From contig OX637394.1 in the NCBI GenBank assembly GCA_951799425.1, positions 43,638,142-43,702,141 on the forward strand: a stretch of 64,000 nt of DNA. Direction: 5' to 3'. This document shows positions 48,010-59,976 of the stretch, piece after piece. Both the position numbers and the translations under genes were made by a program. Below the pieces are notes generated by a model, which worked only from the letters and a program-made list of their open reading frames with translations, ran no database searches and was not told where the DNA came from. The stretch comes from Ilex aquifolium. Taxonomy: Eukaryota > Streptophyta > Magnoliopsida > Aquifoliales > Aquifoliaceae. Positions within the stretch are counted from its first letter, which is position 1, and the number at the start of each line of letters is the position of its first letter.

Positions 48010-48017
48010 TAAATGCA
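48010..48017 (+). promoter_or_regulatory. L1 box (TAAATGCA), distal
   Basis: Second exact L1 box, 472 bp beyond the first, about 2.1 kb upstream of the HDG2 start codon. Confidence 0.35.
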
Positions 48018-48233
48018 AAATGACAATGTTATCATTTGTTTGTTGACCAAATTTTATGCCATATTGTCGGATTCGTGGTAAATTTAATAGTGTTGGATGA
48101 CAATAATTACATAAACCCTATAATTTTCCCATGATGTAGAAAACAATGAGCTAGTTTGATGTTATATATGTCGAAAAAAACATTACAAATAATTCATCGA
48201 CAGTTGCTAAATGATCAACTTGAACAAGCAACA

Positions 48234-50225
48234 ATCTTTTTTTGGAAAATAAACTGAATTAGTATTGAAACAAAAAAGGATTCACAAGAGAGTACATGTA
48301 AAAGCTCCTTAATACAAAACAGAGCTAGGCAAAGTAATGCCTGCTTAGTTGAACCAAAAAAACAAAGAAACAGAAGGTTAATTGCAAGACTTGGAGTTCA
48401 ACTGGAAGTATAGGCCTTGAGCCAATACTTCCAGCTGAACCTTTTTCCAGTCAATTGAGCCAATTCAAACAGAGCACATTAAGCTAAACAAGCTTTTGGC
48501 AAATTCCATTGCTGAACAAGGAGAAAATTGTGTTGAGTCCTCTTGAATTTCATCTGATCATTTGCTTGATGACTTTGGACACTGCATGTGGATCCATATG
48601 CTAGTTCCTAAACACCTTTGCATTCCTTTCTTTCCACATGTGATACACTGTGGCAGACAAGCACAACTTAAGGATAGTTGCATTCATTCCTTTTCTTTTC
48701 CACTGTAGGGTTGCCAACTCAATCATCTCAAGCCATTGTCTCCCCCCTTGAATCCATGTGTGGAAACCTTGGGGCATCACAAGCTTCCAAACTCTGTTTG
48801 AGAATTCAAACTCAAATAAGAGATGGTTGTGGGATTCATCATTTCTTTTGCACAAGACATACAACAAATCCATTTGGTTAGATAATCTTTGTAACTTGTC
48901 CTTAGTACTTGCACGGGTGATTTCCTGCAATGAGTTGGGATAGTGATATGAGGAATAATCCTGAGGAGCATTGAACCTGAAACAAAGGATTAAACAAAGG
49001 GGGCTGGGTGTGTACCCAACTAATCCCCTCCAAAGCTCAAGTCAGTCAGCATGAGGTTCACGAACATAATGTATTTTCTCTGCTAGAATTGCGTACCTTA
49101 GACCAACTTTTTGAGGGGTATTTATACCTGAGTTCGTAATGATGATAAGGCCTTTAAGTCCCATCCCAGAGCTTAATGGCATGCACTCATAACTAGGCAT
49201 ACTGAATGTTATCCCATCAAATCTCCTGAAGATTGATCCCCTCGGGCGAGTAGACAATTGCTCGGCATAAGCCGAACCTTCATGTCTCAATCCTCAATCA
49301 TTAAATACCTCCCCTTGGCGTTTCAGACCTATTCCCGAGTGTTCACTACTCGGGAATAAGCACCATCGGGATTTGTCGAAGATATAAAGTCAGTGTTATG
49401 ACACTTAATGCCCTGTAATGATGAGCATCATCACATTTCTCGAGGACACAGAAGCTCATTAATGACCCTGTCTTAGTCATTCAAGATCCCATTAATGAGC
49501 TGTCATCCCTTTTTTAATACTAGGCCCAGAGTGGTGTACTCGGCCCTCCAGGTCATTACTTCTCGGCACTTTTCCCAAGCGACGCTTGCGCTTCATAACG
49601 GTTGTTTGTCCACGTGTCAATTTGTTGTTGTCAATCCGCCTAAAGTCTCGTCAGTACTCAACCTCAGCTTGATAGCCAGCCATATAATGAATGGCATTCT
49701 AGGAATAACTTGACCATATCAAACTAATTTATGCCATGAAACTTCTGGAGCCAATTAGTCTTGGAGGTTTTCCCAAATAGACTTGACTGTGAATTTCCCA
49801 TCAGCACACTAGATCCATTTAACAGAATCTTCTCTAGCTTGATTGGGAATGTAGAATGGCATGGCATTAATAATATCTTGAACATCCTTAATTATAACTC
49901 TAGGCCATCTCCACTGATTATTCTGAATGTTTCTACTCACCTTTGCTTCTCTTGGGATTCTTGCTTCTTGTAGAATCCTAGGAGTGCTTCTTTACAACAA
50001 GGGGTCAAGTGGGTGTCAATTGTCCAGCCACAGGTAGGTATTTTTTCCATTCCCTGCTATATGAATCATGAAAGGTCTAAACAAATCTCTGAGCTTTAAC
50101 AGGTTTTTCCAAATCCTAGAGCAAATTGGTGTTGCTTTCAGCTCCCATAAATTTCTACCCTTTATGTGATAGGCATGGATCCACTCAGTCTTTCTAATTG
50201 TATCTTTGTTCTTATAAACCACCTA
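48234..50225 (-). mobile_element. L1-type LINE, 5'-truncated, split by a solo LTR
   Basis: Minus-strand 3' part of a plant L1 LINE. The right piece (about 49659-50225) encodes the end of the reverse transcriptase region (TEWIHAYHIKGRNLWELKAT). The left piece (about 48234-48904) encodes the zf-RVT domain (CKRNDESHNHLLFEFEFSNR, YHMWKERNAKVF). A T-run near 48237 is the complement of the A-tail. The two pieces become continuous in frame (IKLRLSTKDKLQRL) once the LTR at 48910-49653 and one GTACT copy are set aside. The first half of the LINE is missing. Confidence 0.8.
48910..49653 (-). repeat. Solo LTR of a Tat-related gypsy element
   Basis: 744 bp in minus orientation. It starts TGACGAGACTTTAGGCGG and ends CACCCGTGCA, aligning with the full element's LTR (TGGAGGGACTCAAGGCGG ... 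CCGTGCA), and shares the TATAAATACCCCTCA core promoter. Perfect 5-bp target duplications GTACT lie at 48905-48909 and 49654-49658. No internal region remains, so it arose by recombination between two LTRs. It is more diverged than the 22-32 kb pair. Confidence 0.88.
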
Positions 50226-50400
50226 ACAAAAAGATTTGGCTTACATAATCAAGAATATTTATGGAGAATAATTCTAAAACATAAATATTTTATGCTGGTG
50301 AATAACTATAGATCTTTTTTTTTTTTTTTTGGTAAAATGAAAATTGGATTGAGATTTCATCATGAATTACATATATGTTATATCAAAATAGGCTTCAACT

Positions 50401-51198
50401 TTGCCTATATTCTTTGAGATTCACCACTGAATCTGCTTGGAACATCATTAGATCCTAATCTCCTAATGTTCCTTGGTACAAACTAGTCTGGCATGGTCAT
50501 CTCATACCTAGAATGAGTCTCATTCTATGGTTGGCTATCAAAAATAGATTAAGTACAAAGGATAGGATTTCATCGTATGCGCCACAGGTGGACATCACTT
50601 GCTCTTTGTGTCATCAACTCCCAGAATCTCACTATCATCTGTTCTTTGAGTACTCCTATGAATTTGGTATTTGGACTCAACTAATGCAGCAGTGTATCCA
50701 ACAACCTCAAGCACTCCAATGGAATGACTTCATTGTCTAGGCAAGTCTTAATTGGAAAAGAAAATTTTTGAAGGTTGTTCTCCTCAAGCTTTGCCTCTTT
50801 GTTACTGTTTACAACTTATGGAGGGAGAGAAACAATAGGATCTTTAACAACCTGGTAACATCCCAACAAACTTTACTTTTCAGGATTCAGACCTCTATCA
50901 AAGAAAGACTTTCTTTGCTAAAGTTCAAGACTAGCCCTCATAATCTGCTTTTAGTGCATCATTGGAACCTTTCTAACGTTTGTCTTGTTTGAGAGTTTTT
51001 GTGTTTTTGCTACTACCTAGAGATGGGATTAGGGTGGAAGTAAAGGCATTTGCTCTACTTTTGTCTTTGTGCCTTATTTTGTAGGTGTTATTTTCCTTTG
51101 TGGTGTACAGATCAGGGCTTGACTGTGCAAGTTTTCATTTGTACCTTTGCACTTTTTTTGTCTTAATACAAGTTTACAATTTGAAAAAAAAAAAAAAA
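50401..51198 (+). mobile_element. 5'-truncated LINE with 13-bp target duplication
   Basis: 798 bp on the plus strand. It encodes the LINE zf-RVT region (ILWLAIKNRLSTKDRISSYA, CSLCHQLPESHYHLFFEYSY, YNLWRERNNRIF), with stops, and ends in an A-run at 51184-51198. Flanked by ATAGGCTTCAACT (50388-50400) and ATAGCCTTCAACT (51199-51211), 12 of 13 matching. It landed inside the 3' end of another minus-strand repeat that begins with a T-run near 50310. Confidence 0.85.
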
Positions 51199-51211
51199 AT
51201 AGCCTTCAACT

Positions 51212-52015
51212 ATCTGCTTCACAGATATAACCAAAAGAAAACAAAGACATCATCCAAAATAAATCTGGGAGGGTGCTGATGTTAGGAATCAGTAACCCCC
51301 ACAATTTTATATTCTTTACTATTGGCCAACTATAGAACTTTGAACACTTGCTTATTGGGCTAATTGATGTGCTTCACCACTACATAATGATCATCCATTG
51401 AGGATAAAGACTTAGTTTTTTCCTTATATATTTATGATAGATACTAGTTTTGTGATATCGAAGAAGATTTTGTATTTGAATAGACCTTCTATGAATCATC
51501 TTCACAAACAACATTTGTGTAACCCTTTTAAGCTATTATTATGATAGCCAAATTGAGTGCATTTGCTTCAACAATTTTAGTTTCACCATAAGAGAATGTC
51601 ATATTCTCTAACCTAACAAAATTACTGAGTTATGGTGATGATATGGATGAGGTTGGATGCTAAGTTAGTATAAGAGTCTATTGCTTTGAATCTATGAGCC
51701 TAGTATCCATCATCTGTGTTAAAGAAGAATTTTGTGAATAGTGTTTACAAAGTAGTCAACCATGTTGTTGCACTCTAGATTTATACTATCGGTATGTCCT
51801 ATTGTGTATGAAGGATGATTGATCTTCTAACAATGAGGAATAGAAGAACTATCATCCTATGACCCCTATTCTTTTGTCTGAGGATTTGTTTGTGGTTTTG
51901 TTTTGTATACTATAAGTATGGGATATAACACATACATGTATCTCTCTTTCAATTAATGAAAACATTTTACTTAATCAAAAATAAAAGAACCCAATGAAAT
52001 TGCGTTAATGCTATC
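51212..52015. other. Spacer between LINE fragments
   Basis: The first about 80 bases continue the repeat interrupted by the 50401-51198 LINE. The remainder is non-coding and not recognised. Confidence 0.4.
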
Positions 52016-53125
52016 TTTTTTGGGAAAGTAAACCATTCATTTATCTTTGTGAATACATATGTTAATTAGAGTCCATATTTGTTATAAAAAACAGATAACA
52101 AACCACAAAAGAAAGGGAACAAAGCACCTGAATTGCTAGACGTTACGTGATATGACAGAACTTATAATAGTTCAGGGCATTCATGATGGAGCATTAGTAG
52201 ACCAACCACTAGACATTGAGTTGTTCCAATGCTGGAGAAATGCAATATTCTGAGTGAACTGCTTGAAGCTAGCAGTGAGAAGTTTACTACTCATCACATG
52301 AAGAATGGATTTCAAAGTAGTAGTTGTATCCTTGAATCCATTTCTGAAGACTCTAACATTTTTTTCTCTCCAAATCGTATAGATGAAGTGGAAAGACCAA
52401 GTTTAAGCACAATGGTTTTTAAGGGATTTGCCTTTCCACTGATTGGAGGCTGAGTGAATTGTTGGTAACCAAGGTGAGTGGAACCAGGAGGCCAAAGAGT
52501 GACTAAGGACTCTGTTCCATATTCCACTAGCGAAAGGGCAGTCAAAAAATAAATGGTTGATGTTTTCCTCTGTAAGTCTATAGAAAACACATGTTGTATT
52601 AATGTGTTGCATATAAGTCTTAATTTGATCTTTTCTATCAAGTTTACCATGTATGGCAATCCAGAGAACAAAAGACATCGTAGGAATGTATTGGGGATAC
52701 CATATAAGCCTATGCCAAGGAACCTTAGGGCCAAAGGTATAAAATAAATTCCATGCTGAATGAGCTGAATAATGACCACTAGGGTCAAGGAGCCATTTAA
52801 TTTTGTCAGCTTGCAAAAAATTAGGAGTATAGGATGGCAAAGAGTTATGAATTTGTAGAAGTTCTGGAGTGACTGGAGAAGACCATGCCCATATGTTACC
52901 ATTAACAATGGCAGATTTGCAAGTTCAATGATTCTCCCAGACCATTTAACCAAAAGAGGCTCATGTGGGTGCCAATTATCATGTCACAAGTATGTTGATT
53001 TACCATCTCCAATAGTGTGGCGAATTAATGGCCTAGCAGCATGTCTGAGTTTCAAAAGCTTTCTCCAATTCCAAGAACAAATCTGAGGTGGTCTAACTTT
53101 CCAAAAAGATTTCATCTTCAGGCAG
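52016..53125 (-). mobile_element. L1-type LINE fragment, 5'-truncated
   Basis: Minus strand. From right to left it encodes the RT C-terminal region (RPLIRHTIGDGKSTYL, HDNWHPHEPLLVKWSG) and zf-RVT (HRLIWYPQYIPTMSFVLWIA, INHLFFDCPFASGIWN). It is interrupted by stops and frame changes. A T-run near 52016 is the complement of its A-tail. Target duplications not found. Confidence 0.75.
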
Positions 53126-56100
53126 TTTACTTAATGTTTTTTGGTTGTACCAGCATTGTAAGAAATTGATCAAGTTCTCATAGCTGGATCAAACTTATCT
53201 TAATATAATCAATATAAGATAGTGACCAATTGATCCATTCCATTTCAATGTTACTTGTAATTCCATGTCTTTGTTTTGTTTTTTCTTCTAGGAATGTTTG
53301 GTCAACAATAAACTTGGAGTGAGGTTTGATACTACCTTATTTTTGAATTGCATGTTAATATTCGACTCAGAGATAGAAATTCTAAATTCAAATGAAACAC
53401 TTAATAGTTCGTTTCGTAAGTAAATTTGTATCAATCAACAGTGTAAGTGATACAAGTGCCTCAATGGCTACATCATTGAGATATGCAATGAGATTTCCTA
53501 TGGCAAACACTACCCAAAATCAATGCAAAAATCAAAAGAAAAAGGAAACTAACCACCAACATTAACAATTGAGTAGTATTTTTAGCCGATTAATCACAAA
53601 AGTGATGAAATGATACAGTATACAAGCACAAAAATATCAAAACTATCAGGGTGTGCTGCTCCTAATTTTCAATAAATGGCAATCTCCACAAGGAGAAATA
53701 GAACATTTTCTTAGGCATACTATGAAATAATATACATATTCCACAATATGAAAAATTTACCAAAGATTATTGAACAGAAGATACTTGCAACTTATTCATT
53801 TTATTGAAAATGACAATTTATTTCCCTCTTGATAGTTGTTGAATGGCATTTGTAACTTCACTTCTTTCAAGAAACTTTAGCAGCCTTTCAAGACATCTAT
53901 TGATGAGCCAAAATTTTAAGAACAACTTACTTCAATCTAGGAAGTCACTAAACACAAAAATTAATTGCAAATTTTTTTGTTTGTGTTTAATGATATAAAG
54001 ATCCAATAAATTAATATTAAAGAAGAGACCAAATGATTGGATAATGAATGCTTGTTAATCAAATTAATGTAACAAAAAATGGACAATCATTGTAGATTAT
54101 AATATATTGATAAAGTAGAATAATGAATACAAGGATCACAAACAAAAGAGTTCATTATGTGCATGATGAGATTAATAACAATGATTGGTTACAAGTTGTC
54201 GATAGATGAATTGCTTAAATGACTAGTAATTTACTTCAACCTTGAAGTTCATTTACCAATATTTTTGCCTTTATTTCTTGAATAAGAAACAAGAGTTCTA
54301 GACTACATAAAAAGATTATAAATAGAATCTCACACAATGGGCAAAGCATGGGTCAAATTAATGAAATATAAATTCACATCTCGAATAGTATGATGGTGTG
54401 TTGAATTAAGCCATGCAGCTAGGGTTGTCAAACAATTCGAGGAGAACGATCTTAATTATGACTATTTCTTCCACTTTCAAAGTACAAAATGATTCAAATT
54501 GGCCAGAAAAAATTGGAAGCTCATTTTGAAAACTAGTAAAATTTAAGCAAGGGTGGTTTGACTCGAATCAACTCGACTCGAAGAGATTTTTTATAAATAC
54601 ATAATTTTAATATTAAATTATCTTTATCTGAAAGATGAACAAATTTAAAATTCTCCCTAAATAACTCCAGACCGTATACATCTCTTCCTCTAAATTCCAA
54701 AGGTTTTAGTTCATGCTTGATTTCACAAATTTTGGGAGATTTGGTGTCAACAAATTAATTATTTGAGGATTGACTACTTATTTACAGGATTATATTTTAG
54801 AGATTTTTTCTAAATTCAACTCGCATAATCACAACTTTTTCTTGACGTAAGTTTGAAGAAGAATTTAAACTCAGTAGTCAAGCTCATAACTGATACGAAT
54901 CGAAAATACTCATACTCGACAAGCTTGGGATAATTATCAACCGTGTAATTGCGCAAGGGGTCTATTTTTGGTATGCGATTTATTTGATAGGGTTCTCCTA
55001 TAAAGTCGTTCCCAATAGGACATGTCATTGCAGGAACGAAAAAAATATATCTTTTTGCAACGGCTACTACTATTGACAACATCAAGTATGTTACATGATA
55101 AACTAAGATTTCTTTTACCATTGCTAGTACAATGATCATGTTGTGTACGATATTTCAATCGAACAACAATAGGAAACTACAAAAATATGGAACACACAAG
55201 ATTACATAATTCAACTCAAAAGCATATGTTCACAGCTGTAGACATTGACAAAAAAAATTGCTATAAATGATGAAAATTACGAGGAGTTCTACTAACAGAT
55301 GTAAAAGAATGACTGCCCCATTTGGTACTGAATTTACAATATATATTCCCAAAAAAAAATTATTGTTTCCAAAATTAGAGTATAATTTTAGAAAAACTCT
55401 AATTTTCTTATCGAATCAAACACTCGGAAGAATTCTAGTTTTTTATCGTCCAATCACTCGCTTAGTTAACAAAAATGCTCATGAAAATTTCCAATTAAAA
55501 CCCAAAAGATTTTGTGTCGTATTATTGGGTACGAATCAATACATAACAGAAGACTACCATAACAAATCACTATATGATTTTTACCTTGTTTGAAGACGGG
55601 AAAATTTCATTTTCCTATTTGTAAAATGGAAATGAAGCAATATATCACGGTTAATCAGAATTTAGTAAATATTGTAAACCGGTAAGAGATATTATGTAAA
55701 AAAAAAAGTGGACTATTTTGTGAATCCAAGAAAATAAATCATTTAATGTGAACCAGGTTAATTATCAGCCTGGCATGAGTGATTATTTTAGAGAAGAAAA
55801 CAAATTTACAGATAAGAATGGGCTTGTGACTGTCTCAAAAGAAGGAGAGGGGATGTAGCCATCATTATCCACATGCCCTAATGGATTTATCTGTTTTTCA
55901 ACAGATGGGAAAAGTTGGTAGGTGCATGCTTGACACTGGGTTGTCATGCAAAGGAATCAAGTTAAGCCCCATGAGCTTGACTTTCTTATAAAAGCATGTA
56001 ATAAATGGTATTTGGTAACCTCCTGTTTAACCATTTGGAGTTATTAACTTAGCTGTTGGGATGTAACGGCTAAGTTTATATGTGTGAGTGTGTCTGAGTA

Positions 56101-56330
56101 TGAGAGAGAGAGAGTGTCTGAGTATGAGAGAGAGAGAGAGGGTGTAACAAATTCTGTCACCTTCCTTTTAAGCTAATAATCAAATTATTAACAAAGGAAC
56201 AAGGAAACTTAATGATGGTAATCCTTGCATGTAGATAATGTGGCAAGAGATTTACAAGGACTATGTGAAAGCCTCGTCCCCAAACAAAGAAAAGGGAGTT
56301 TTGTTTATATGGACAAAACAAAAAAAAGGA
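53126..56330. other. AT-rich spacer
   Basis: Non-coding. Open frames at 54816-55139 (-) and 55267-55593 (+) exceed 100 residues but show no recognisable domain and lie in AT-rich sequence. A GA microsatellite lies near 56103-56142. Confidence 0.4.
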
Positions 56331-56650
56331 AAAATCTCATTTTGTCCACCAGAAAGATATGAAAATTCTCAATTTATCTCTCGAATGATTAATTTTCCTA
56401 TATTACCCCTCAAATAAATAAAAAATGTTGCAATATGGGTCCACCGTCTTATTTTCGTTTGATCTTTCATCGGTTGTACTAAATCAACCAATCAAGAACA
56501 ACAAAACAAACGGACAACCAAACAGAAATAAGATGGTAGACTACATTGCAACATTTTTATTTTTTTGAAGGGACAATATGAAAAAATTAATCATTCGGGA
56601 GATAAATTAAAATTTTTTATATCTTTCAAGAGACAAAATGGGATTTATCC
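56331..56650. repeat. Foldback (MITE-like) element
   Basis: About 320 bp. The arms are inverted copies for about 140 bp each. The left arm has AATCTCATTTTGTCC, CGAATGATTAATTTTC and AAAAATGTTGCAAT; the right arm carries their complements. Non-coding. Target duplication not resolved. Confidence 0.75.
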
Positions 56651-57440
56651 CAAAGAAAAAGACTTAAAGATTTGAGGCATCCAATACATTCCCTTTGCTT
56701 TTGGACCTACTTCATGTAAGTACAAGGATAATGTGAAAACATGTCCCAAAACATAGAAAATGGTCGTTCGGATTTGAATCTCTTCAAAGTAAAACTCACA
56801 TTCTTTAAACTCATGATTACAATGTAAATCTCGAATGTAAATAATTGTAAGTTTTACCATTTATACTTCGCCCGAGGTCTGAACATTGAACCAATCGACA
56901 CGGGTTTATTTATTTATTTGGGTCCGACTGTAATTTCTATGGTAGATGGGGTTTTTGTGTATTTATCTGCGTAGAAGTAATAGTCTCATGAATGGGGCCT
57001 GGTGTGGGGCCCTGTAGATGCCCATTGAGCCAGACCAGTGTACATTCATCTATGTTTTATATACACACACCACTTTGCAATTCTCCATTAAATGACTCTG
57101 AGCCAAGCACGCCCAGCACAGCCAAACCCCATCAGCATTAACTCATCCATGCCTTTCTCGCTTCCTATCACCCCCCGCCCCCTTCTACCCCCCCCCCCCC
57201 CACCCAAAACCAAACAACAACCCCATTCTTCAAATCTCACAATATTTACCAAAAGTAAATTGTACTTAGAGCAATGTTATGTATTCTAAATTTTTAACCC
57301 AAATTTTCATCTCAAATCAACAGAGACCATTGAATCAGTGGGTCCCATTTAAAAAAGTTGATGGGACCCACTCTTCCAATGATCTCCCTTCATTTGGAAT
57401 GAAAATTTGGGTTAGAGGTTTGGGATATATAGTATTTTTC
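56651..57440. other. Spacer
   Basis: Non-coding. Includes a C-rich stretch at 57179-57201. No gene recognised. Confidence 0.4.
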
Positions 57441-57784
57441 TTGTACCAATAGTCCCTGAAGTTTGTCACTTTATTGTACTTTCATCCCTAAAATTCTAAT
57501 TTCGTCAATTTTGTCCCCAAAGTTCAAACATTGAGTCAATTTAGTCTTTGGCACAAACTGCCGTCACAAAAATAGACAGAAAACATCATGTGCCAGTCAC
57601 GTGCATATTTTCAAGGGTATTTTTAGTATTTTACAATAATCTATGCATCCAATCAACATTATTCTCTATTTGGACAATATTAGACATACACCCAAACATG
57701 CATCTTCTTCTTCCTCGTTTTCTTTTTTTTTTTTTTTCTTTTCTATCTGTCTTGTTGTGCTCACTCTTCCCAGACCGAACATAT

Positions 57785-57824
<40 letters not shown>

Positions 57825-58813
57825 GTGTGATGTGACTGATCCAAGACGAAGAATCGAAACCCTAGAGCCTAATTGACATCAACGCCTGGTTGGCATCGAT
57901 GCAACAAAAAATCTCTGATACGCCACGACTTCTGAGCAAATCGGCTGCATCTTCAGAGTTCCCCAGAGCCTAATTGACATCAACAGTCGGTGCTATCAGC
58001 CTCATGTAGTCTCCATAGGGTCGTACCACCACGGAGAGCCACACCTCAAAATGATTGAAGAGCACAAGTGGAGGTTCTTAGGCTCCTTATTGAACCGAAC
58101 AACAAGTAAAGGTCTGGCCTTGGAGGACTACTTGAAGGCCATACAGCCACTGGAAACAAGAGCAAGAAAGTGTTAATCCGAAACTATTCAATTTGATACC
58201 GATGAATTTATTGAGATTATGGTACAAAACCCCGAAATTGCTCATCAATCATCTGAGTATCAGACCCTCAAATTTTGGATCGATGAAAAATTAGGTTTAA
58301 ATTGGGCATTAGATTGTGATTGTAATTCCCTTTCTGTCTTTCTGATTCTCTCTCTCTAATCTCTGCTTCATTCTCAGAAATTGTGTGGGTCATCGAGATT
58401 TCTATTTGTTTTTTATGGTGGAGGTAGCAATGGTGGGGTTTGGGTGTGTGGTGGTGGTGGTGGTGGAAGGGTAATAGGGGTGGTGGCAGTCATTGGTTGG
58501 CCTAGAGAGTTGCAGAGGGTGGGGATATACAGTTGGGACCAGACTTTTGATTTCTGAGGAAGAAAGAGAGGGAGGGAGGCAACCAATTTTTATTTTTCCA
58601 TTTTTCCCTCTGTTTTGTTTGTAAAATATCAAAAATACCCTTGAAAATATGCACGTGACTGACACATGGTATTTTCCGTCTATTTTTGTGACGGCAGTTA
58701 GTGTTAAGGACCAAATTGACTCAATATTTGAACTTTGGGGATGAAATTGACGAAATTAGAACTTTATGGACGAAAGTGCAATAAGTGGCAAACTTCAGGG
58801 ACCATTGGTACAA
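57441..58813. mobile_element. Non-autonomous TIR element carrying a host gene fragment (Pack-type)
   Basis: 1373 bp. It begins TTGTACCAATAGTCCCTGAA and ends with the inverted counterpart TTCAGGGACCATTGGTACAA. The terminal inverted repeats are about 195-200 bp at roughly 90% identity (57441-57643 and 58612-58813). No transposase inside. The interior holds a DUF247 gene piece (57887-58222), a (CT)n run at 57788-57820 and a (GTG)n run near 58451. Long TIRs with a captured exon are typical of Pack-MULEs, but no 9-bp target duplication was found, so the superfamily is not certain. Confidence 0.75.
57887..58222 (+). pseudogene. Captured DUF247 (UPF0481) gene fragment
   Basis: Two in-line pieces. 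WLASMQQKISDTPRLLSKSA (from 57887) is the usual start of DUF247 proteins. From 57973, SRCYQPHVVSIGSYHHGEPH, then EEHKWRFLGSLLNRT and LEDYLKAIQPLETRARKC, is the family core. The codon after RKC is TAA (58174-58176) where Tyr is expected, and the frame then continues SETIQFDTDEFIEIMV. The fragment covers about the first quarter of a normal 400-500 residue protein. A 20-base direct repeat (AGAGCCTAATTGACATCAAC) at about 57865 and 57966 brackets the junction. Plant DUF247 proteins are membrane-associated; some act in self-incompatibility. This copy is not functional. Confidence 0.8.
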
Positions 58814-59976
58814 TTAACCCTATTTACCAAACAATATATGTTTTATAAACGCATATCATATTCAGAATTTACCAAATATAATAATAAAAAGCTCTCATAT
58901 TTTTTATTTCAACCCAAAAATAAATATTGACGAGCCCAAATTTAACTAAGTCAGACCCATTTAACGAGATAAACCCAAATCAACTAAAAGACAGATCAAG
59001 TCAGCTCATGAATTCGGCTTAGTCTAAAGTTCAAGGAGTCCAGGAGGATTAGCGCACGTAGAGAGTAATTACCGAGATAGCCACTCTCAGAGATCAACAC
59101 TATCTTGAATTGTATATATCCTAGTTATAGTTATCCTTTCCGAAAAACTTGTAGCTTACCCATCACGCCACCGCCTCAACTAAAGCTCTGTGTTTATAAA
59201 TTGTAAGTCCTCTCTATGAGAGGGGCATCACTCTACACACCCTTACACAAGTCATCTCTCTCATAGCTACCCAACTTCTCCCAAAACTTACATTTACTCT
59301 CTCTCCCACCTTCTACTTTATTAATAAAGTTCTCCGGCCACCGTTGCCGCCTTCGAAAGTGGAGTATGTCACTCTGACCGAACTACTATACATCTGTGTG
59401 TTGCTTGGGTTGACCTAATCTTTACCTTCTGCTACTAATTGCTTTATTGATTGTCTCATTAATTATTTTGAATCATACACTCGACTGTTGATTATGCATA
59501 AGTCTATCTTGTGCATCATCAAATATTAATATCGTGATACTTATACAGGTACCGATGCATGTCATTTTGCTGAACTCTTTTGACGACATATACCCCCCAA
59601 AAGTAGCAAACCAAAAACATTAAAAGCGATTGAATAGTGCAAATTATTAAAAATAAGTACATATAGATATTATATCTAAAATAATTTTCTCTCTTTGGGA
59701 TTGGAACAAGACGCGAATTTTGTTGCTGGACCGATTGATTTTGAATCCTCTTAATTTTAGTATTTGTACATTTTTTTCTACAAATAAAGTATTGAATATT
59801 ATTGGTGTCGATGGTATTCATAGAAATCTACAAGCAAAAGTCCAATAAATTTAGTAATATGAGATTTGATTTACTAAAAATTTAGAATTGAGAGGAACCA
59901 AATGGAATTGCCTATGACCAAAAAAAAAAAAATGAAACTACACACCTTCCATATGGGGACCACAAGATACATTTAC
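58814..59976. other. Spacer, possible LTR remnant
   Basis: Non-coding. Bases around 58950-59420 have an LTR-like look (a TATA-like GTTTATAAATTG near 59190, then a CT-rich leader and a TTAATAAAG polyadenylation-like stretch near 59320), but neither ends nor a target duplication can be shown. Confidence 0.3.

Larger units (their letters stand above)
45938..48233 (-). promoter_or_regulatory. HDG2 leader and upstream region
   Basis: Upstream of the HDG2 start codon on the minus strand. The part to about 46660 is probably the 5' UTR, including a leader intron ending at 45946. A TATA-like CCATATAAACC lies near 46686-46696. Farther out, around 47680-47760 and 47920-47995, a block with TGTAACGACAAATTG is repeated. 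No protein-coding gene is seen; open frames made of Leu/Ser or Arg/Glu repeats are translations of CT/GA microsatellites. Confidence 0.5.

Noticed and set aside
54816-55593. Two open frames of over 100 residues (one per strand)
   Set aside because: AT-rich, no recognisable domain, no splice or promoter context, and not similar to any family I know. Left as unsupported.
57548-57876. Plus-strand open frames across the (CT)n run
   Set aside because: They are TIR sequence followed by microsatellite, not a gene; the real coding relic begins at 57887 in a different context.
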